A stretch of 64,000 bases of DNA from Arthrobacter cheniae. Its GTDB lineage: Bacteria; Actinomycetota; Actinomycetes; Actinomycetales; Micrococcaceae. Position numbers and translations under genes: made by a program. Numbering within the stretch: the first letter of the stretch is position 1; the number at the start of each line of letters is the position of its first letter. This document shows, piece by piece, positions 6,137 to 15,176 of this stretch. The notes under the pieces are model-generated. The model was not told where the DNA came from. It was given only the letters and a program-made list of their open reading frames with translations, and did not search any database. The stretch covers positions 1 to 64,000 of the forward strand of contig NZ_QZVT01000014.1 in assembly GCF_003602275.1 (NCBI RefSeq). The letters are read 5' to 3'.

Positions 6137-8662
6137 ATGGCCCTGTTCCTCTACCGTCTCGGCTCATGGGCTGCAGCTCACGCCTGGCGGACCCTCGGGG
6201 CATGGGCTGCCATCCTCACACTGGCTGTCGCCTCCTTCCTGACGTTCGGTGGGGCGCTGGCCTCCAGCTTCGACATTCCCGGAACGGAGGCCGCCAAGGT
6301 CACCGACGAGCTAGCGGAAAAGTTGCCGGACCTCAGTGGTGGTTCCGGGGCTGTCGTTCTGCAGACCGCTGACGGTGAGCCGTTCACGCAAGCTCACAAG
6401 GCTGCCGTCGAGGATCTGGCCGCTGACGCAGGAGACCTTGCTGATGTGTCCGCTGTCATCGACCCGTTCGATACCGAGGCGCAGCTCGCCGAGCAGGAGC
6501 AGACACTGACGGACGGCCGCGTGCAAATCGAATCAGCACGCGCCGAACTCGATGCCGGGCAGACACAGCTCGATGCAGGGCTGCAGCAGCTCGAGGCCGC
6601 GCAGGCCCAGCTGGACCGCTCACGGCAGGGAGCGACAGGGCCGGCGGCCGATGCCATCACTACGCAGCAGGGGCAGCTCGACGCTCAGTCCACCACGCTC
6701 GACGCGCAGCAGAAGACTCTCGACGACGGGCGGGCGGAGCTCGAGGAGCAGAACCGGCAGCTCGAGGACGGCGCGGAGCTCCTGTCATTCGCGGAGAACA
6801 TCGGTTCTGTGTCCGACGACGGCACGACGGCGATCATCAACGTCAGCTTCGATGTGCCGCAACTCGAGCTGAGCAACGAGACCCGCGAGGGGGTCATCGA
6901 CTATGTGGCAGAGCATCCTATCGAGGGTGTGAACGTCGAGTACGCGAACTCCCTCGCGCAGGCCACCCCCAGCGTCTTCGGCCCGGGTGAGGCCATCGGC
7001 CTGATGATCGCGGCCATCGTCCTGTTCGTCATGCTCGGCACGGTCCTGGCTGCGACGCTGCCTCTGGTCAGTGCCATCGTGGGCATCGGCGTCGCGTTGA
7101 CGGCCTCGCTGGCGTTCTCGGGTTCAGTGGAAATGGCGTCTGTGACACCGGTCCTCGGCCTCATGCTCGGTCTCGCTGTCGGCATCGACTACTCACTGTT
7201 CATCCTCAACCGCCACCGCAAGCAACTCATCGCGGGAACGGACCTCCACGAATCGATTGGACTCGCCAACGGAACGGCCGGTAACGCCGTGGTGTTCGCC
7301 GGCTCCACCGTCGTCGTCGCCCTCCTGGCCCTGAACATCACGGGGGTCCCGTTTCTCGGTCTGATGGGCACCGTCGGAGCCGTGAGCGTCGCCGTCGCGG
7401 TCCTCGTTGCCATCAGCCTCACTCCCGCGCTGCTCGGACTCGTAAAGCACCGGGTGCTGTCCCGCAAGGAACTGGTCCACCGCGGCAATCCCCCGCAGCA
7501 CCGCGTCGAGAAGCAGATCACCCCCATGCGGACCGGACGTGCGGTCATCAGCGTCATCGCCGGAGCCGCCGTCCTGCTGCTGGTCGCCGCGCCCGCCCTG
7601 TCGATGCGACTCGGCCTGCCCGATGGATCCTCCGAACCGGAGAACTCCACCCAGTACCGGGCCCACCAGATCACCACCGAGAAGTTCGGCGACGGCGTCA
7701 ACGGGACCCTGCTCGTCACCGCCGCCGTGCCTCGGGGAACAACCGACGACGATATCCTGACGGAGCAGCTCAGTACCGCCCGCTCGATAGCCGGCCAGGC
7801 AGACGTCACCGCCGTAGCCCCGATCGCTGTCTCCGACGACAACACCCTGACCGCGTTCCAGGTCATCCCCGCTGGAGGCCCGAACGACGCCTCGACCGAG
7901 GAACTCGTCCGCAGTCTCCGAGACCTCCCCGCGCCTGATGGGTCCACGCTCGGTGTGGCCGGTCAGGCTGCGACGAACATCGACATCTCCGGCAACCTCG
8001 CCGACGTCCTCCCCCTCTACGTGGCCGTCGTCGTCGGCCTGTCCTTCCTCATCATGGTCGTCGTCTTCCGGTCCCTGCTCGTACCGCTCATCGCAACGGC
8101 CGGATTCATCCTGTCCCTCATGGCCACCTACGGAGCCCTCACCGCGGTCTTCCAATGGGGCTGGCTCGGCGGACTCTTCGGCATCCACGACCCCGGGCCC
8201 ATCCTGAGCTTCCTCCCGGTCATCCTCGTGGGAATCCTCTTCGGCCTCGCCATGGACTACCAGCTGTTCCTCACCGCCGGAATGCGTGAAGCCTTCGTCC
8301 ACGGCTCCCCCGCCCGTCTCGCCGTCGCCCAGGGCTTCCGGGCAGGCCGTTCCGTCGTCACCGCAGCAGCGTTGATCATGGTCTCGGTCTTCAGCGGGTT
8401 CATCTTCGCCCACTCCACCATCATCAGGGCCGTCGGCTTCGGGCTCGCGTTCGGTGTCCTCGTCGACGCCTTCATCATCCGCATGCTCGTCGTTCCCGCC
8501 CTCATGCACCTGCTCGGACGCCACGCCTGGTGGATCCCCACCTGGCTGGACCGGTTCCTTCCCAACGTCGACGTCGAAGGCGCAGCCCTCGAACGCCAAC
8601 ACCCGCCCCATCCCGTCGACCATCAGGACAACCAGCACACCGCCCGCCAACTCACTCGGTAG
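6137..8662 (+). CDS. MMPL-family RND transporter with periplasmic coiled coil
   Basis: An 841-residue membrane protein of the MMPL branch of the RND superfamily, which exports lipids or drugs using the proton gradient. An N-terminal helix (AWRTLGAWAAILTLAVASFL) is followed by an extracytoplasmic domain. This contains a long Gln/Glu/Ala-rich coiled coil (about residues 115-235, repeating LDAGQTQLDAGLQQLEAAQ-like heptads). A first helix bundle follows with GLAVGIDYSLFILNRHRK, the conserved Asp-Tyr motif. The pattern repeats in the C-terminal half with LFGLAMDYQLFLTAGMREA, so both proton-relay motifs are present. The start is ATG 6137 (MALFLYRLGSW). It is divergent from its likely TetR repressor. 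An SDR gene follows 23 bases downstream. Confidence 0.9.
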   Translation: MALFLYRLGSWAAAHAWRTLGAWAAILTLAVASFLTFGGALASSFDIPGTEAAKVTDELAEKLPDLSGGSGAVVLQTADGEPFTQAHKAAVEDLAADAGDLADVSAVIDPFDTEAQLAEQEQTLTDGRVQIESARAELDAGQTQLDAGLQQLEAAQAQLDRSRQGATGPAADAITTQQGQLDAQSTTLDAQQKTLDDGRAELEEQNRQLEDGAELLSFAENIGSVSDDGTTAIINVSFDVPQLELSNETREGVIDYVAEHPIEGVNVEYANSLAQATPSVFGPGEAIGLMIAAIVLFVMLGTVLAATLPLVSAIVGIGVALTASLAFSGSVEMASVTPVLGLMLGLAVGIDYSLFILNRHRKQLIAGTDLHESIGLANGTAGNAVVFAGSTVVVALLALNITGVPFLGLMGTVGAVSVAVAVLVAISLTPALLGLVKHRVLSRKELVHRGNPPQHRVEKQITPMRTGRAVISVIAGAAVLLLVAAPALSMRLGLPDGSSEPENSTQYRAHQITTEKFGDGVNGTLLVTAAVPRGTTDDDILTEQLSTARSIAGQADVTAVAPIAVSDDNTLTAFQVIPAGGPNDASTEELVRSLRDLPAPDGSTLGVAGQAATNIDISGNLADVLPLYVAVVVGLSFLIMVVVFRSLLVPLIATAGFILSLMATYGALTAVFQWGWLGGLFGIHDPGPILSFLPVILVGILFGLAMDYQLFLTAGMREAFVHGSPARLAVAQGFRAGRSVVTAAALIMVSVFSGFIFAHSTIIRAVGFGLAFGVLVDAFIIRMLVVPALMHLLGRHAWWIPTWLDRFLPNVDVEGAALERQHPPHPVDHQDNQHTARQLTR

Positions 8663-8685
8663 ACCCACAAGCAGAAGGACCAGCG

Positions 8686-9699
8686 ATGACGCAGACACCC
8701 ATCACCCTGACCGCGCACAGCACCATCGAGCAGTGGCTGGGCCACGCCGAGGGCGGACCGGTCCTGCGAGGATTCCTCGCCCAGGCCGGAACCGACGAAG
8801 CTGCCCTCGGCCCGGCGAGGTCCATGCCCCTGCAGCAGTTGGTCGCCCTGAGCCAGGGCACCCTGCCACAGGAGGCGGTCGACGGGCTGGTGAAGCAGGT
8901 CAACGGGGGCGTCATTCCCGAGACCGACCCCTCGGTCTGGCAGGAACGCATAGTTCCGGGACGCTTCGAGGGACGCACCGTGATCGTCACGGGAGCCGGA
9001 TCGGGCATCGGCCGCGCCACTGCGTCGCGGGTGGCCCGGGAGGGCGGGCGTGTGCTCGCCGTCGACATCGCTGCGGACCGACTCGAGAACCTCGTTGCAA
9101 CGCTCAACGGCCATCAGGTCGTCCCGATCGCCGCCGACCTCACGGATACGGCCGCAGCGCAACGCATCATCGCCGGCGCGAACGGCCGTATCGATGCCCT
9201 GGCCAACGTGGCGGGGATCAACGACGACTTCAGCCCACTGCACGAGGTGTCGGACGCGATGTGGACGCGGGTCTTCGCGGTCAACGTCGAGGGACTCATG
9301 CGCCTCACGCGGGCGGTCCTGCCGGTCATGCTCGACGCCGGTCACGGCTCGATCGTCAACGTCGCCTCCGAGGCGGGCCTGCGGGGCTCCGCATCGGGCG
9401 TCGCCTACACGGCGTCGAAGCACGCCGTCGTCGGTATCACCCGCAGCACCGCGTTCATGTACGCGAAGGAAGGCCTGCGCATCAACGCGGTTGCACCAGG
9501 CGGCGTCGCGACCGGCATCCCGATGCCGGGCACGCCCTCGGCGTACGGATCCACCCGCCTCGAAGCGGCCCGCGTCAACATTCCCAGCATCGCCGACCCC
9601 GCGCACCTTTCAGCCACGATCTCGTTCCTGCTCAGCGACGACGGCGTGAACATCAACGGTGCCATCCTGCCCTCCGACGACGGCTGGTCCGCCGTCTGA
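8686..9699 (+). CDS. Short-chain dehydrogenase with an extra N-terminal helical domain
   Basis: A 337-residue protein. Residues ~92-337 are a classical SDR: TGAGSGIGRA at 102-111 binds the nucleotide, NVAG is the structural motif, and YTASK carries the catalytic Tyr and Lys. ASP...VDIA after beta-2 suggests NAD preference. The first ~85 residues (LTAHSTIEQWLGHAEGGPVL then LAQAG...MPLQQLVALSQG) form a separate helical module not normally present in SDRs. I recall similar segments attached to actinobacterial glycosidases, but this is unchecked. AAGGA precedes ATG 8686. It sits between the MMPL pump and an alpha/beta hydrolase on the same strand, suggesting one operon that modifies or exports a hydrophobic compound. 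Confidence 0.85.
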   Translation: MTQTPITLTAHSTIEQWLGHAEGGPVLRGFLAQAGTDEAALGPARSMPLQQLVALSQGTLPQEAVDGLVKQVNGGVIPETDPSVWQERIVPGRFEGRTVIVTGAGSGIGRATASRVAREGGRVLAVDIAADRLENLVATLNGHQVVPIAADLTDTAAAQRIIAGANGRIDALANVAGINDDFSPLHEVSDAMWTRVFAVNVEGLMRLTRAVLPVMLDAGHGSIVNVASEAGLRGSASGVAYTASKHAVVGITRSTAFMYAKEGLRINAVAPGGVATGIPMPGTPSAYGSTRLEAARVNIPSIADPAHLSATISFLLSDDGVNINGAILPSDDGWSAV

Positions 9700-9781
9700 T
9701 CCGATGTGAGGCACACCAGGTGCAATCCGCACCATCGACTGTGCAAGCGGCGCTATCCATCGACGACCAGAGGATGAAGAA

Positions 9782-10726
9782 ATGACAGCACTCGACCTGC
9801 GAACAAAGCTCTTGGGTCGGCTCATCGGCCTGGCCTCCGTGACCAGGCGTTCCGAGGAGCAGATCGTCGCGGACCAGCGCCGGGCGATCGGCCACAATCC
9901 GCTGACAGACCTCCTGCTCGGCGGTCTCGCCAAGGGCGTACAGGTACGGGACACCACTGCTGCCGGTGCCGACGGTGCCATCCGGGTCCGCACCTACCGC
10001 CCCCGGACATCGGGCGAGGCTCCCCCACTGGTCGTGTTCATCCACGGCGGCGGTTGGACCTCGGGGAGCCTCGACACCTATGACTGGTTCGCCAGCAGCA
10101 TCGCCCGTGACGCGCACGCCGTCGTCGCTTCCCTGGACTACCGCCTGGCGCCCGACCACCGGTGGCCGGCCGCAGCAGAAGATGCGTACGCAGCGACTGT
10201 CGACCTGGTCAGCCGGGGGGCCGAGCTCGGAGCCGACACCTCCCGGGTCGCCGTCGTCGGTGACAGCGCGGGAGGGAACCTGGCCGCCGTCGTCGCCCTC
10301 ATGGCTCGGGACAGGTCGGGCCCCGCGATCGCGTTCCAGGGGCTGGTGTATCCCGCGACCGACATGACGATGGCGAGTCCATCCATTGAGGAGAACGCGG
10401 ACGCCCCGATCCTCACGAAGGCGGACATGCTCGCATTCCGCGGCCACTACCTCAATGATCAGGACCCGCGACACCCGCATGCGTCGCCCCTGCTGGCCGA
10501 TGATCTGAGCGGACTACCGCCGGCCCTTGTGCAGGTGGCCGAACACGATCCCCTGCGCGACGACGGCCTCCGATATGCCGCTGCCCTCAGGGAAGCGGGG
10601 TCCGCTGTACGGACGACGACCTACTTCGGGATGCCGCATGGCTTCATGGCGTTCCCCCGCATCAGCAGGGCCGTGCCGCAAGCACTGGGTGAGTTGTGCC
10701 AGGAACTGCGAGCAGCACTGGCCTAG
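9782..10726 (+). CDS. Alpha/beta hydrolase of the hormone-sensitive lipase (HSL) type
   Basis: A 314-residue esterase/lipase. HGGGW at 88-92 is the oxyanion-hole motif of the HSL family, and GDSAGG (160-165) carries the nucleophile Ser162. Asp in EHDPLRDDG and His in MPHGFMAF complete the triad near the C-terminus. LDYRLAPDHRWPAA is the conserved lead-in to the nucleophile domain. It hydrolyses acyl esters or lactones in the cytosol. An ATG follows GAGGATGAAGAA closely, and the gene lies 82 bases after the SDR on the same strand, probably in the MMPL operon. The substrate is unknown. Confidence 0.88.
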   Translation: MTALDLRTKLLGRLIGLASVTRRSEEQIVADQRRAIGHNPLTDLLLGGLAKGVQVRDTTAAGADGAIRVRTYRPRTSGEAPPLVVFIHGGGWTSGSLDTYDWFASSIARDAHAVVASLDYRLAPDHRWPAAAEDAYAATVDLVSRGAELGADTSRVAVVGDSAGGNLAAVVALMARDRSGPAIAFQGLVYPATDMTMASPSIEENADAPILTKADMLAFRGHYLNDQDPRHPHASPLLADDLSGLPPALVQVAEHDPLRDDGLRYAAALREAGSAVRTTTYFGMPHGFMAFPRISRAVPQALGELCQELRAALA

Positions 10727-10741
10727 GGAGCGGGCTTTTCT

Positions 10742-11485
10742 TCAGGTGTAGGTCGCTCGGTTGATCGCCACGAGGTCGTCGAAATTCAACGACTCTCCGG
10801 CCTCGGCTCGTTTGCTGATGATGGCCATGGCTTTGTCCCGTCGTTCCGGAAGCAGGTCCTTTTCGGCTGCAGCGAGAGCGGCAGGCAGGTGCTGGAGGGT
10901 GAGTTCGGTGCAGTAGGCCGGGGCACCCGGCTGCTGCCGCCAGGAGTCGGCGAGTGAGCCTGCGTCAACGGCGTCGAAGCCTGTGTCTTCCACCAGCGCC
11001 ATCGCGGTTTCCCTGGCCGTGTCAGTGTCAGCGGCGACAGGAATCGCCAGACGGACCGGGTCTCCTGCAGGCGTGCCCTTAATCTCAAGGGTCCCGGAGA
11101 GGATCGCGTTCCAGGCTTTCGCGACGGGACGTCCGATCTGCTCGACAATCCACAGGCTTTCGACCTGTCCCTCCTCGAGGGCCTGCACCTGCCCGTCCCT
11201 GGCCGGGTAGTAGTTCGACGTATCGATGACGATGGCATCCGCGGGAAGGTTCGCAATAAGAGGCTCGAGTGCCGGCATGACACTGAGCGGGATCGAGGTG
11301 ATGAGAACCTCGACGTCCTGCACCACAGTGGAAGCCTCAACCGCAGTCGCGCCTGAAGCGAGCAGGTCGGCCTCGATTGTCTCCGGCCCGCGCGAGTTGG
11401 CGACCTTCACCTCGTGTCCTGCTGCAGCGAGCTTGCGTGCCAGCGTCGAGCCGATCGAGCCTGCGCCGAGAATGCCGATCCTCAT
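10742..11485 (-). CDS. NADP-binding reductase (F420-dependent NADP reductase-like fold)
   Basis: A 247-residue protein starting MRIGILGAGSIGSTLARKLAAA, a GxGxxG Rossmann motif at the N-terminus. VKVANSRGPETI at the end of beta-2 has the Ser-Arg pattern that binds the 2'-phosphate of NADP. VIDTSNYYPARDG and the C-terminal helical part match the NADPH-dependent F420 reductase / NAD-binding-2 family. I set the start at ATG 11485, with GGAAGGA upstream; the longer frame adds 125 codons of promoter DNA. It diverges from a DHA2 efflux pump across a region containing a motif shared with the MerR regulator's own promoter. It may reduce a metabolite or supply reduced cofactor to the nearby flavin monooxygenase. 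This role is inferred from context only. Confidence 0.8.
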   Translation of the reverse strand: MRIGILGAGSIGSTLARKLAAAGHEVKVANSRGPETIEADLLASGATAVEASTVVQDVEVLITSIPLSVMPALEPLIANLPADAIVIDTSNYYPARDGQVQALEEGQVESLWIVEQIGRPVAKAWNAILSGTLEIKGTPAGDPVRLAIPVAADTDTARETAMALVEDTGFDAVDAGSLADSWRQQPGAPAYCTELTLQHLPAALAAAEKDLLPERRDKAMAIISKRAEAGESLNFDDLVAINRATYT

Positions 11486-11853
11486 GAGAATCCTTCCGTG
11501 GAATGAATGAGCACTCCAATTGTCGAACCTTCCAACAGTGTCAAGGTCAAGCAGGGCGCCCGCTGGGCAGTGCCTCAACCCCGTGCTTCTCGTCACATGA
11601 GCCCCCACAGGCTTGACCTTCTCACTAATGGCAACGTTGCACGATGGTTTGGTGAAGGCTCGCGGGGAACCATCCGGGGCCACGGGGAATCGCTGGGAAT
11701 CACCGTCATCCGGTCGAACCCAGCACAGTTGCTCGTTCCCGGATGGCACCTCTAACGACGCCCTTACACAGCGGAGACGCGTCGCTGACTGCGGGTACGC
11801 CGTCGTGCGACTGACGCTCGTTTCCAAGACCATCCCACTATCAGGAGAGCCCC
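11486..11853. promoter_or_regulatory. Divergent control region with MerR-type motif at 11615-11639
   Basis: This 368-base gap has no gene. The segment 11615-11639 (GACCTTC, then CACTAATGGCAACGTTG) matches 13768-13792 in 22 of 25 positions, with the same ends and the same CAACGTTG palindrome. Here a TTGACC hexamer (11613-11618) overlaps its left end, which fits a MerR-type promoter with a long spacer. It lies between the reductase (minus) and the DHA2 pump (plus), and the second copy lies in front of the MerR gene itself. Confidence 0.6.
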
Positions 11854-13347
11854 ATGTCGGCACCTAGTCAGAACGAGTCCACCCTGGAAGCCGCTCCCCC
11901 AGGGGCAACTGATGGCACCCGAGCCGCCCCGTCCGATCGGCTAGCGCCGGGTAGCGCGATGATCATCGGGCTCTTGATGGTCTCGACCTTCGTCGTCCTG
12001 CTGAACGAGATGATGCTCGGCGTCGCCCTGCCGACGCTGATCAGTGATCTGGATATCACTCCCACGACCGGTCAGTGGCTCACCACGGGGTACCTGCTGA
12101 CACTTGCCGTGCTGATTCCAGCCACCGGGTTCGTGATGCGCAGGTTCCATACACGTACGATCTTCCTCGGTTCCATGACGATCTTCCTGATCGGAACGGC
12201 CATCGCCGTCATCGCTCCCGGGTTCGGCGTGCTCTTCGCCGGCCGGATCATTCAGGCTGTAGGCACCGCGGTATTCGTACCCCTGCTCATCACCACCACG
12301 ATGCGCCTGGTTCCGGTCTCGCGCCGGGGCAGGATGATGGCCCTCGTCACGGCGGTTCCCGCCATTGCGCCGGCCATCGGTCCCGCGGTCTCCGGGCTGG
12401 TCCTGTCCCAGCTTTCCTGGCGGTGGCTGTTCATCCTCATGCTGCCGATCATCGTCGTGACCCTCGTCCTCGGCGCAGCGAAGCTCAAGAACGTCACAGT
12501 CCCCGAGCGGGTAAACCTGGACGTGCTCTCCTTGCTGCTGTCCGTCGTAGGCTTCGGCGGACTTGTCTTCGGGCTGGCGTCCATCGGCGAGTCAGTCTCC
12601 GGCCACGCACCCGTCGACCCCTACATCCCGATCCTCATCGGACTGATCGGCGTGGGAGCGTTCGTCCACCGTCAGATCCGGCTGCAGCGAAACGGGGACG
12701 CTTTCCTGGACATGCGAATCTTCAACACGCGCTCCTACGTCTTACCTACCATCGTGATGGTCTTCGTCGCGATGAACGGCTTCGGCGTCGTCCTGGTCCT
12801 GCCTCTGATCCTGACCGCGGTCCTCGGACTGGACACCCTGCAGATGGGTCTGTTCCTCTTCCCCGGAGGGGCGATGATCGCGATCGTCTCCGCACTCGGC
12901 GGACGCATCTACGACAAGGTCGGACCGAAGCCCCTGGCGATTCCCGGATCAATCATCTGGGCCGCAGCCATCTGGTTCCTGACCACTATCGATGAGAACA
13001 CCAGCGTCTGGCTGGCCCTGTGCACCTACCTGGTGATCACCGGAACGCAGGCACTGATGTGGGCTCCAATGACCACCTCAGCCCTCGGGTCCCTGCCCAC
13101 CAAGCTCTACGCTCATGGCACCGCGGCGTTTTCCACCGTCCAGCAGCTCGCCGGCGCCGCGGGAGGCGCAATCCTCATCTCCGCCTTCACCATCGGAGCG
13201 AACGCCACCCAGACCGGAGCGCTCAGCTTCACTCAGAGCCTAGACGCCGGACAGGCCGCCTTCACCGTTGCCGCGATCCTCGGACTCGGTGCAGTCATCG
13301 GCTCTTTGTTCGTCAGCAAAGGCCGTGCCACACCAGACGAGAGCTAG
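11854..13347 (+). CDS. MFS drug exporter, DHA2 (14-helix) family
   Basis: A 497-residue membrane protein with about 14 hydrophobic segments, typical of EmrB/QacA-type proton-driven drug exporters. VVLLNEMMLGVALPTLISDL is the helix-1 region of the DHA2 class (an L-D-x-T-x-V-N-V-A-L-P variant). TGYLLTLAVLIPATGFVMRRF and GRIIQAVGTAVFVPLL cover the helix 2-4 motifs, and AVPAIAPAIGPAVSGL is antiporter motif C. The ATG is preceded by AGGAGAG. It shares a divergent control region with an NADP-binding reductase and ends stop-to-stop with a MerR regulator, so it is probably the efflux arm of a MerR-controlled response. Confidence 0.9.
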   Translation: MSAPSQNESTLEAAPPGATDGTRAAPSDRLAPGSAMIIGLLMVSTFVVLLNEMMLGVALPTLISDLDITPTTGQWLTTGYLLTLAVLIPATGFVMRRFHTRTIFLGSMTIFLIGTAIAVIAPGFGVLFAGRIIQAVGTAVFVPLLITTTMRLVPVSRRGRMMALVTAVPAIAPAIGPAVSGLVLSQLSWRWLFILMLPIIVVTLVLGAAKLKNVTVPERVNLDVLSLLLSVVGFGGLVFGLASIGESVSGHAPVDPYIPILIGLIGVGAFVHRQIRLQRNGDAFLDMRIFNTRSYVLPTIVMVFVAMNGFGVVLVLPLILTAVLGLDTLQMGLFLFPGGAMIAIVSALGGRIYDKVGPKPLAIPGSIIWAAAIWFLTTIDENTSVWLALCTYLVITGTQALMWAPMTTSALGSLPTKLYAHGTAAFSTVQQLAGAAGGAILISAFTIGANATQTGALSFTQSLDAGQAAFTVAAILGLGAVIGSLFVSKGRATPDES

Positions 13348-13355
13348 CTAGCTCT
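13340..13355. repeat. Perfect 16-bp palindrome over two overlapping convergent stop codons
   Basis: AGAGCTAGCTAGCTCT is fully self-complementary. The stop codons of the DHA2 pump (TAG 13345-13347) and of the MerR gene (CTA 13344-13346 on the plus strand) share the central CTAG, so the two genes overlap by four bases. The palindrome could act in bidirectional termination, though the stem has almost no loop. Confidence 0.8.
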
Positions 13356-13736
13356 GGACGTCTGGCGTGGAGAGACGGTGGCGCGATCGATCGCTTCGAT
13401 GTACCGGGTGATCGAGTCCCGGTTGTGGATGAGGAAGTCGATCTTCTCCGACATGCGGTCCCGCTCTGTCACCAAAAGCTCCCGCAGCCCGGGTTCGGCG
13501 TTCTTCACGACGATGGTTTGCGGCTGGTCCAGGCACGGCAGGATATTCGAGATGATCCGCGTCGGGATCCCGGAATCGACCAGCCCACGGATTTTCCTCA
13601 CCCGATCGACCAGGTAGTCGTCATACGTCCGATACCCGTTATCGAGGCGACGAGGTGAGATCAGGCCCTGTTCCTCGTAATACCGCAGCATCCGGGCAGG
13701 AACCTCAGTTTTCTTCGCCAGCTCACCAATACGCAT
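13344..13736 (-). CDS. MerR-family transcription regulator
   Basis: A 130-residue MerR protein. The N-terminus MRIGELAKKTEVPARMLRYY is the family's winged-helix signature (I-G-E-L-A...V..R.LRYYE), followed by GYRTYDDYLVDRVRKIRGL (wing 2) and a C-terminal dimerisation helix (LLVTERDRMSEKIDFLIHNR). No metal-binding cysteines are present at the C-terminus, so it is more likely a drug or metabolite sensor than a metal sensor. Members usually bind the long spacer of a promoter and activate it by untwisting. A 25-bp motif repeated before this gene and before the DHA2 pump is the natural candidate site. Confidence 0.9.
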   Translation of the reverse strand: MRIGELAKKTEVPARMLRYYEEQGLISPRRLDNGYRTYDDYLVDRVRKIRGLVDSGIPTRIISNILPCLDQPQTIVVKNAEPGLRELLVTERDRMSEKIDFLIHNRDSITRYIEAIDRATVSPRQTSRAS

Positions 13737-13767
13737 GAAACCCCTCCAACACTTGTCCGGCCAATTC

Positions 13768-13792
13768 GACCTTCACATTAGTGGCAACGTTG
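13768..13792. promoter_or_regulatory. Second copy of the MerR-linked motif, before MerR and the monooxygenase
   Basis: GACCTTC, ACATTAGTGG, then CAACGTTG, matching 11615-11639 in 22 of 25 positions. It sits in the 105-base divergent gap between the MerR gene (start 13736) and the FMN-dependent monooxygenase (start 13842). Flanking ACTTGTCC and GGGCAAGT arms extend an imperfect dyad around it. Confidence 0.6.
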
Positions 13793-13841
13793 AGACTGGG
13801 CAAGTTCCAGGCATCACGAGATAGCAGTACAAGGAGAACCA

Positions 13842-15176
13842 ATGACCAAGCCACAGATGATCCTGGGTATGCACCTGGGCAACGGATACGGATCGCAGAC
13901 CTCAGCCTGGCGCTCCCTGAACGTAGATCCTGCGAACTACGCGAGCTTCGACGCGCAGGTCCGCTACGCGCAAGCCGCCGAACGCGGGAAGATTGCCTTC
14001 CTGTTCCTCCCGGACTTCCCCGGCCTGCAGGCCGATGTGGACCACGAGGCACCCCAGATCACCCTCGACCCCATGATGACCCTCGCAGCGATCGCCCGAG
14101 CCACCGAACGCATCGGGCTGGTAGCCACCGGTTCCACGACCTTCAACGAGCCCTTCAACATCGCCCGCCAGTTCAAGGCCCTCGATGTGATGAGCCACGG
14201 CCGTGCCGGCTGGAACGCGGTCACCACCAGCGACCCCAATGCTGCGGCGAACTTCGGCCAAGGGATCGCACCCAGGCCGCAGCGATACCAGCGCGCCCAC
14301 GAAACCATCCAGATCGCCCAGGCCCTCTGGGGGAGCTGGCAGCAGGACGCATGGATCAAGGACCAGAAAACCGGGCGGTTTGCCCACCCCGACAAGATCC
14401 AACCCATCAACATGCAGGGCGAGTACGTCGCTTCCCGCGGGCCGCTACCCATCCCACCATCCGAACAGGGACAGCCCGTCATCTTCTCCGCCGGAGGAGG
14501 CGCAAACGGACTCGACCTCGCCGGACGCTACGCCAACGGCGTCATCGGCGCCACGTTCACCATCGCCGACGCCCGCAAACAACGCCAGGCCTACCGTGAC
14601 GCCGCGGCCAGGGCAGGGCGGAACCCGGACGAGATCAAATTCTTCGCCGGAGTCATGCCCGCCATCGGCAAGACCAAACGCGCAGCCCTCGACCGGCGCG
14701 TGCAGTTGGGCGAGCTCACAGCAGCATCCCGCGTCCCCTACCTCGGCTCGATGCTGAACCTCCAGCTCGACCCCGACCAGCTCGACCAACCCCTCACACC
14801 CGCTCAGCTAGCCGTCGCCGCCCCGAGCCCGTTCGACCCCCGCTCCCCACGGGCACTAGAAGTTGCACGCGAAGGATGGACCATCCGCGACATCCTCGCC
14901 CACGGCGTCATCGATTACCACCCCACCCCCGTCGGCGACGCATCGGCCACCGCGGATCACATGCAGGAATGGTTCGAAGCCGGCGCCTGCGACGGATTCT
15001 GGGTCTCCATCGACGTCAACGAAGACGGCATCGACACCTTCGTCGACGAAGTCGTCCCCATCCTGCAGGACCGAGGCATCTACCACCACGACTACGACGG
15101 CGCCACACTCCGCGACCACCTCGGCGCGCCGGCCCAATACGGACTAGACCCCCGCCTCACGGACCCCACCCCATGA
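13842..15176 (+). CDS. FMN-dependent bacterial-luciferase-like monooxygenase (NtaA/SnaA/DszA type)
   Basis: A 444-residue flavin monooxygenase. The length and the N-terminal HLGNGYGSQTSAWR fit the nitrilotriacetate / dibenzothiophene-sulfone monooxygenase group. LDPMMTLAAIARATERIGL, STTFNEPFNIARQFKALD and SHGRAGWNAVT are its conserved TIM-barrel segments, and IFSAGGGANGLDLAGRYANG is the flavin phosphate-binding part. Such enzymes use FMNH2 from a separate reductase to oxidise xenobiotic or sulfur/nitrogen compounds. AAGGAGAA precedes the ATG. No classical flavin reductase is adjacent; the NADP-binding reductase at 10742-11485 shares the MerR-linked motif and is a possible partner. The substrate is unknown. 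Confidence 0.88.
   Translation: MTKPQMILGMHLGNGYGSQTSAWRSLNVDPANYASFDAQVRYAQAAERGKIAFLFLPDFPGLQADVDHEAPQITLDPMMTLAAIARATERIGLVATGSTTFNEPFNIARQFKALDVMSHGRAGWNAVTTSDPNAAANFGQGIAPRPQRYQRAHETIQIAQALWGSWQQDAWIKDQKTGRFAHPDKIQPINMQGEYVASRGPLPIPPSEQGQPVIFSAGGGANGLDLAGRYANGVIGATFTIADARKQRQAYRDAAARAGRNPDEIKFFAGVMPAIGKTKRAALDRRVQLGELTAASRVPYLGSMLNLQLDPDQLDQPLTPAQLAVAAPSPFDPRSPRALEVAREGWTIRDILAHGVIDYHPTPVGDASATADHMQEWFEAGACDGFWVSIDVNEDGIDTFVDEVVPILQDRGIYHHDYDGATLRDHLGAPAQYGLDPRLTDPTP

Noticed and set aside
7193-8698. 501-codon open frame on the minus strand opposite the MMPL gene
   Set aside because: It is the antisense of a clear MMPL reading frame; its product is Asp/Gly/Glu-rich low complexity with no family pattern.
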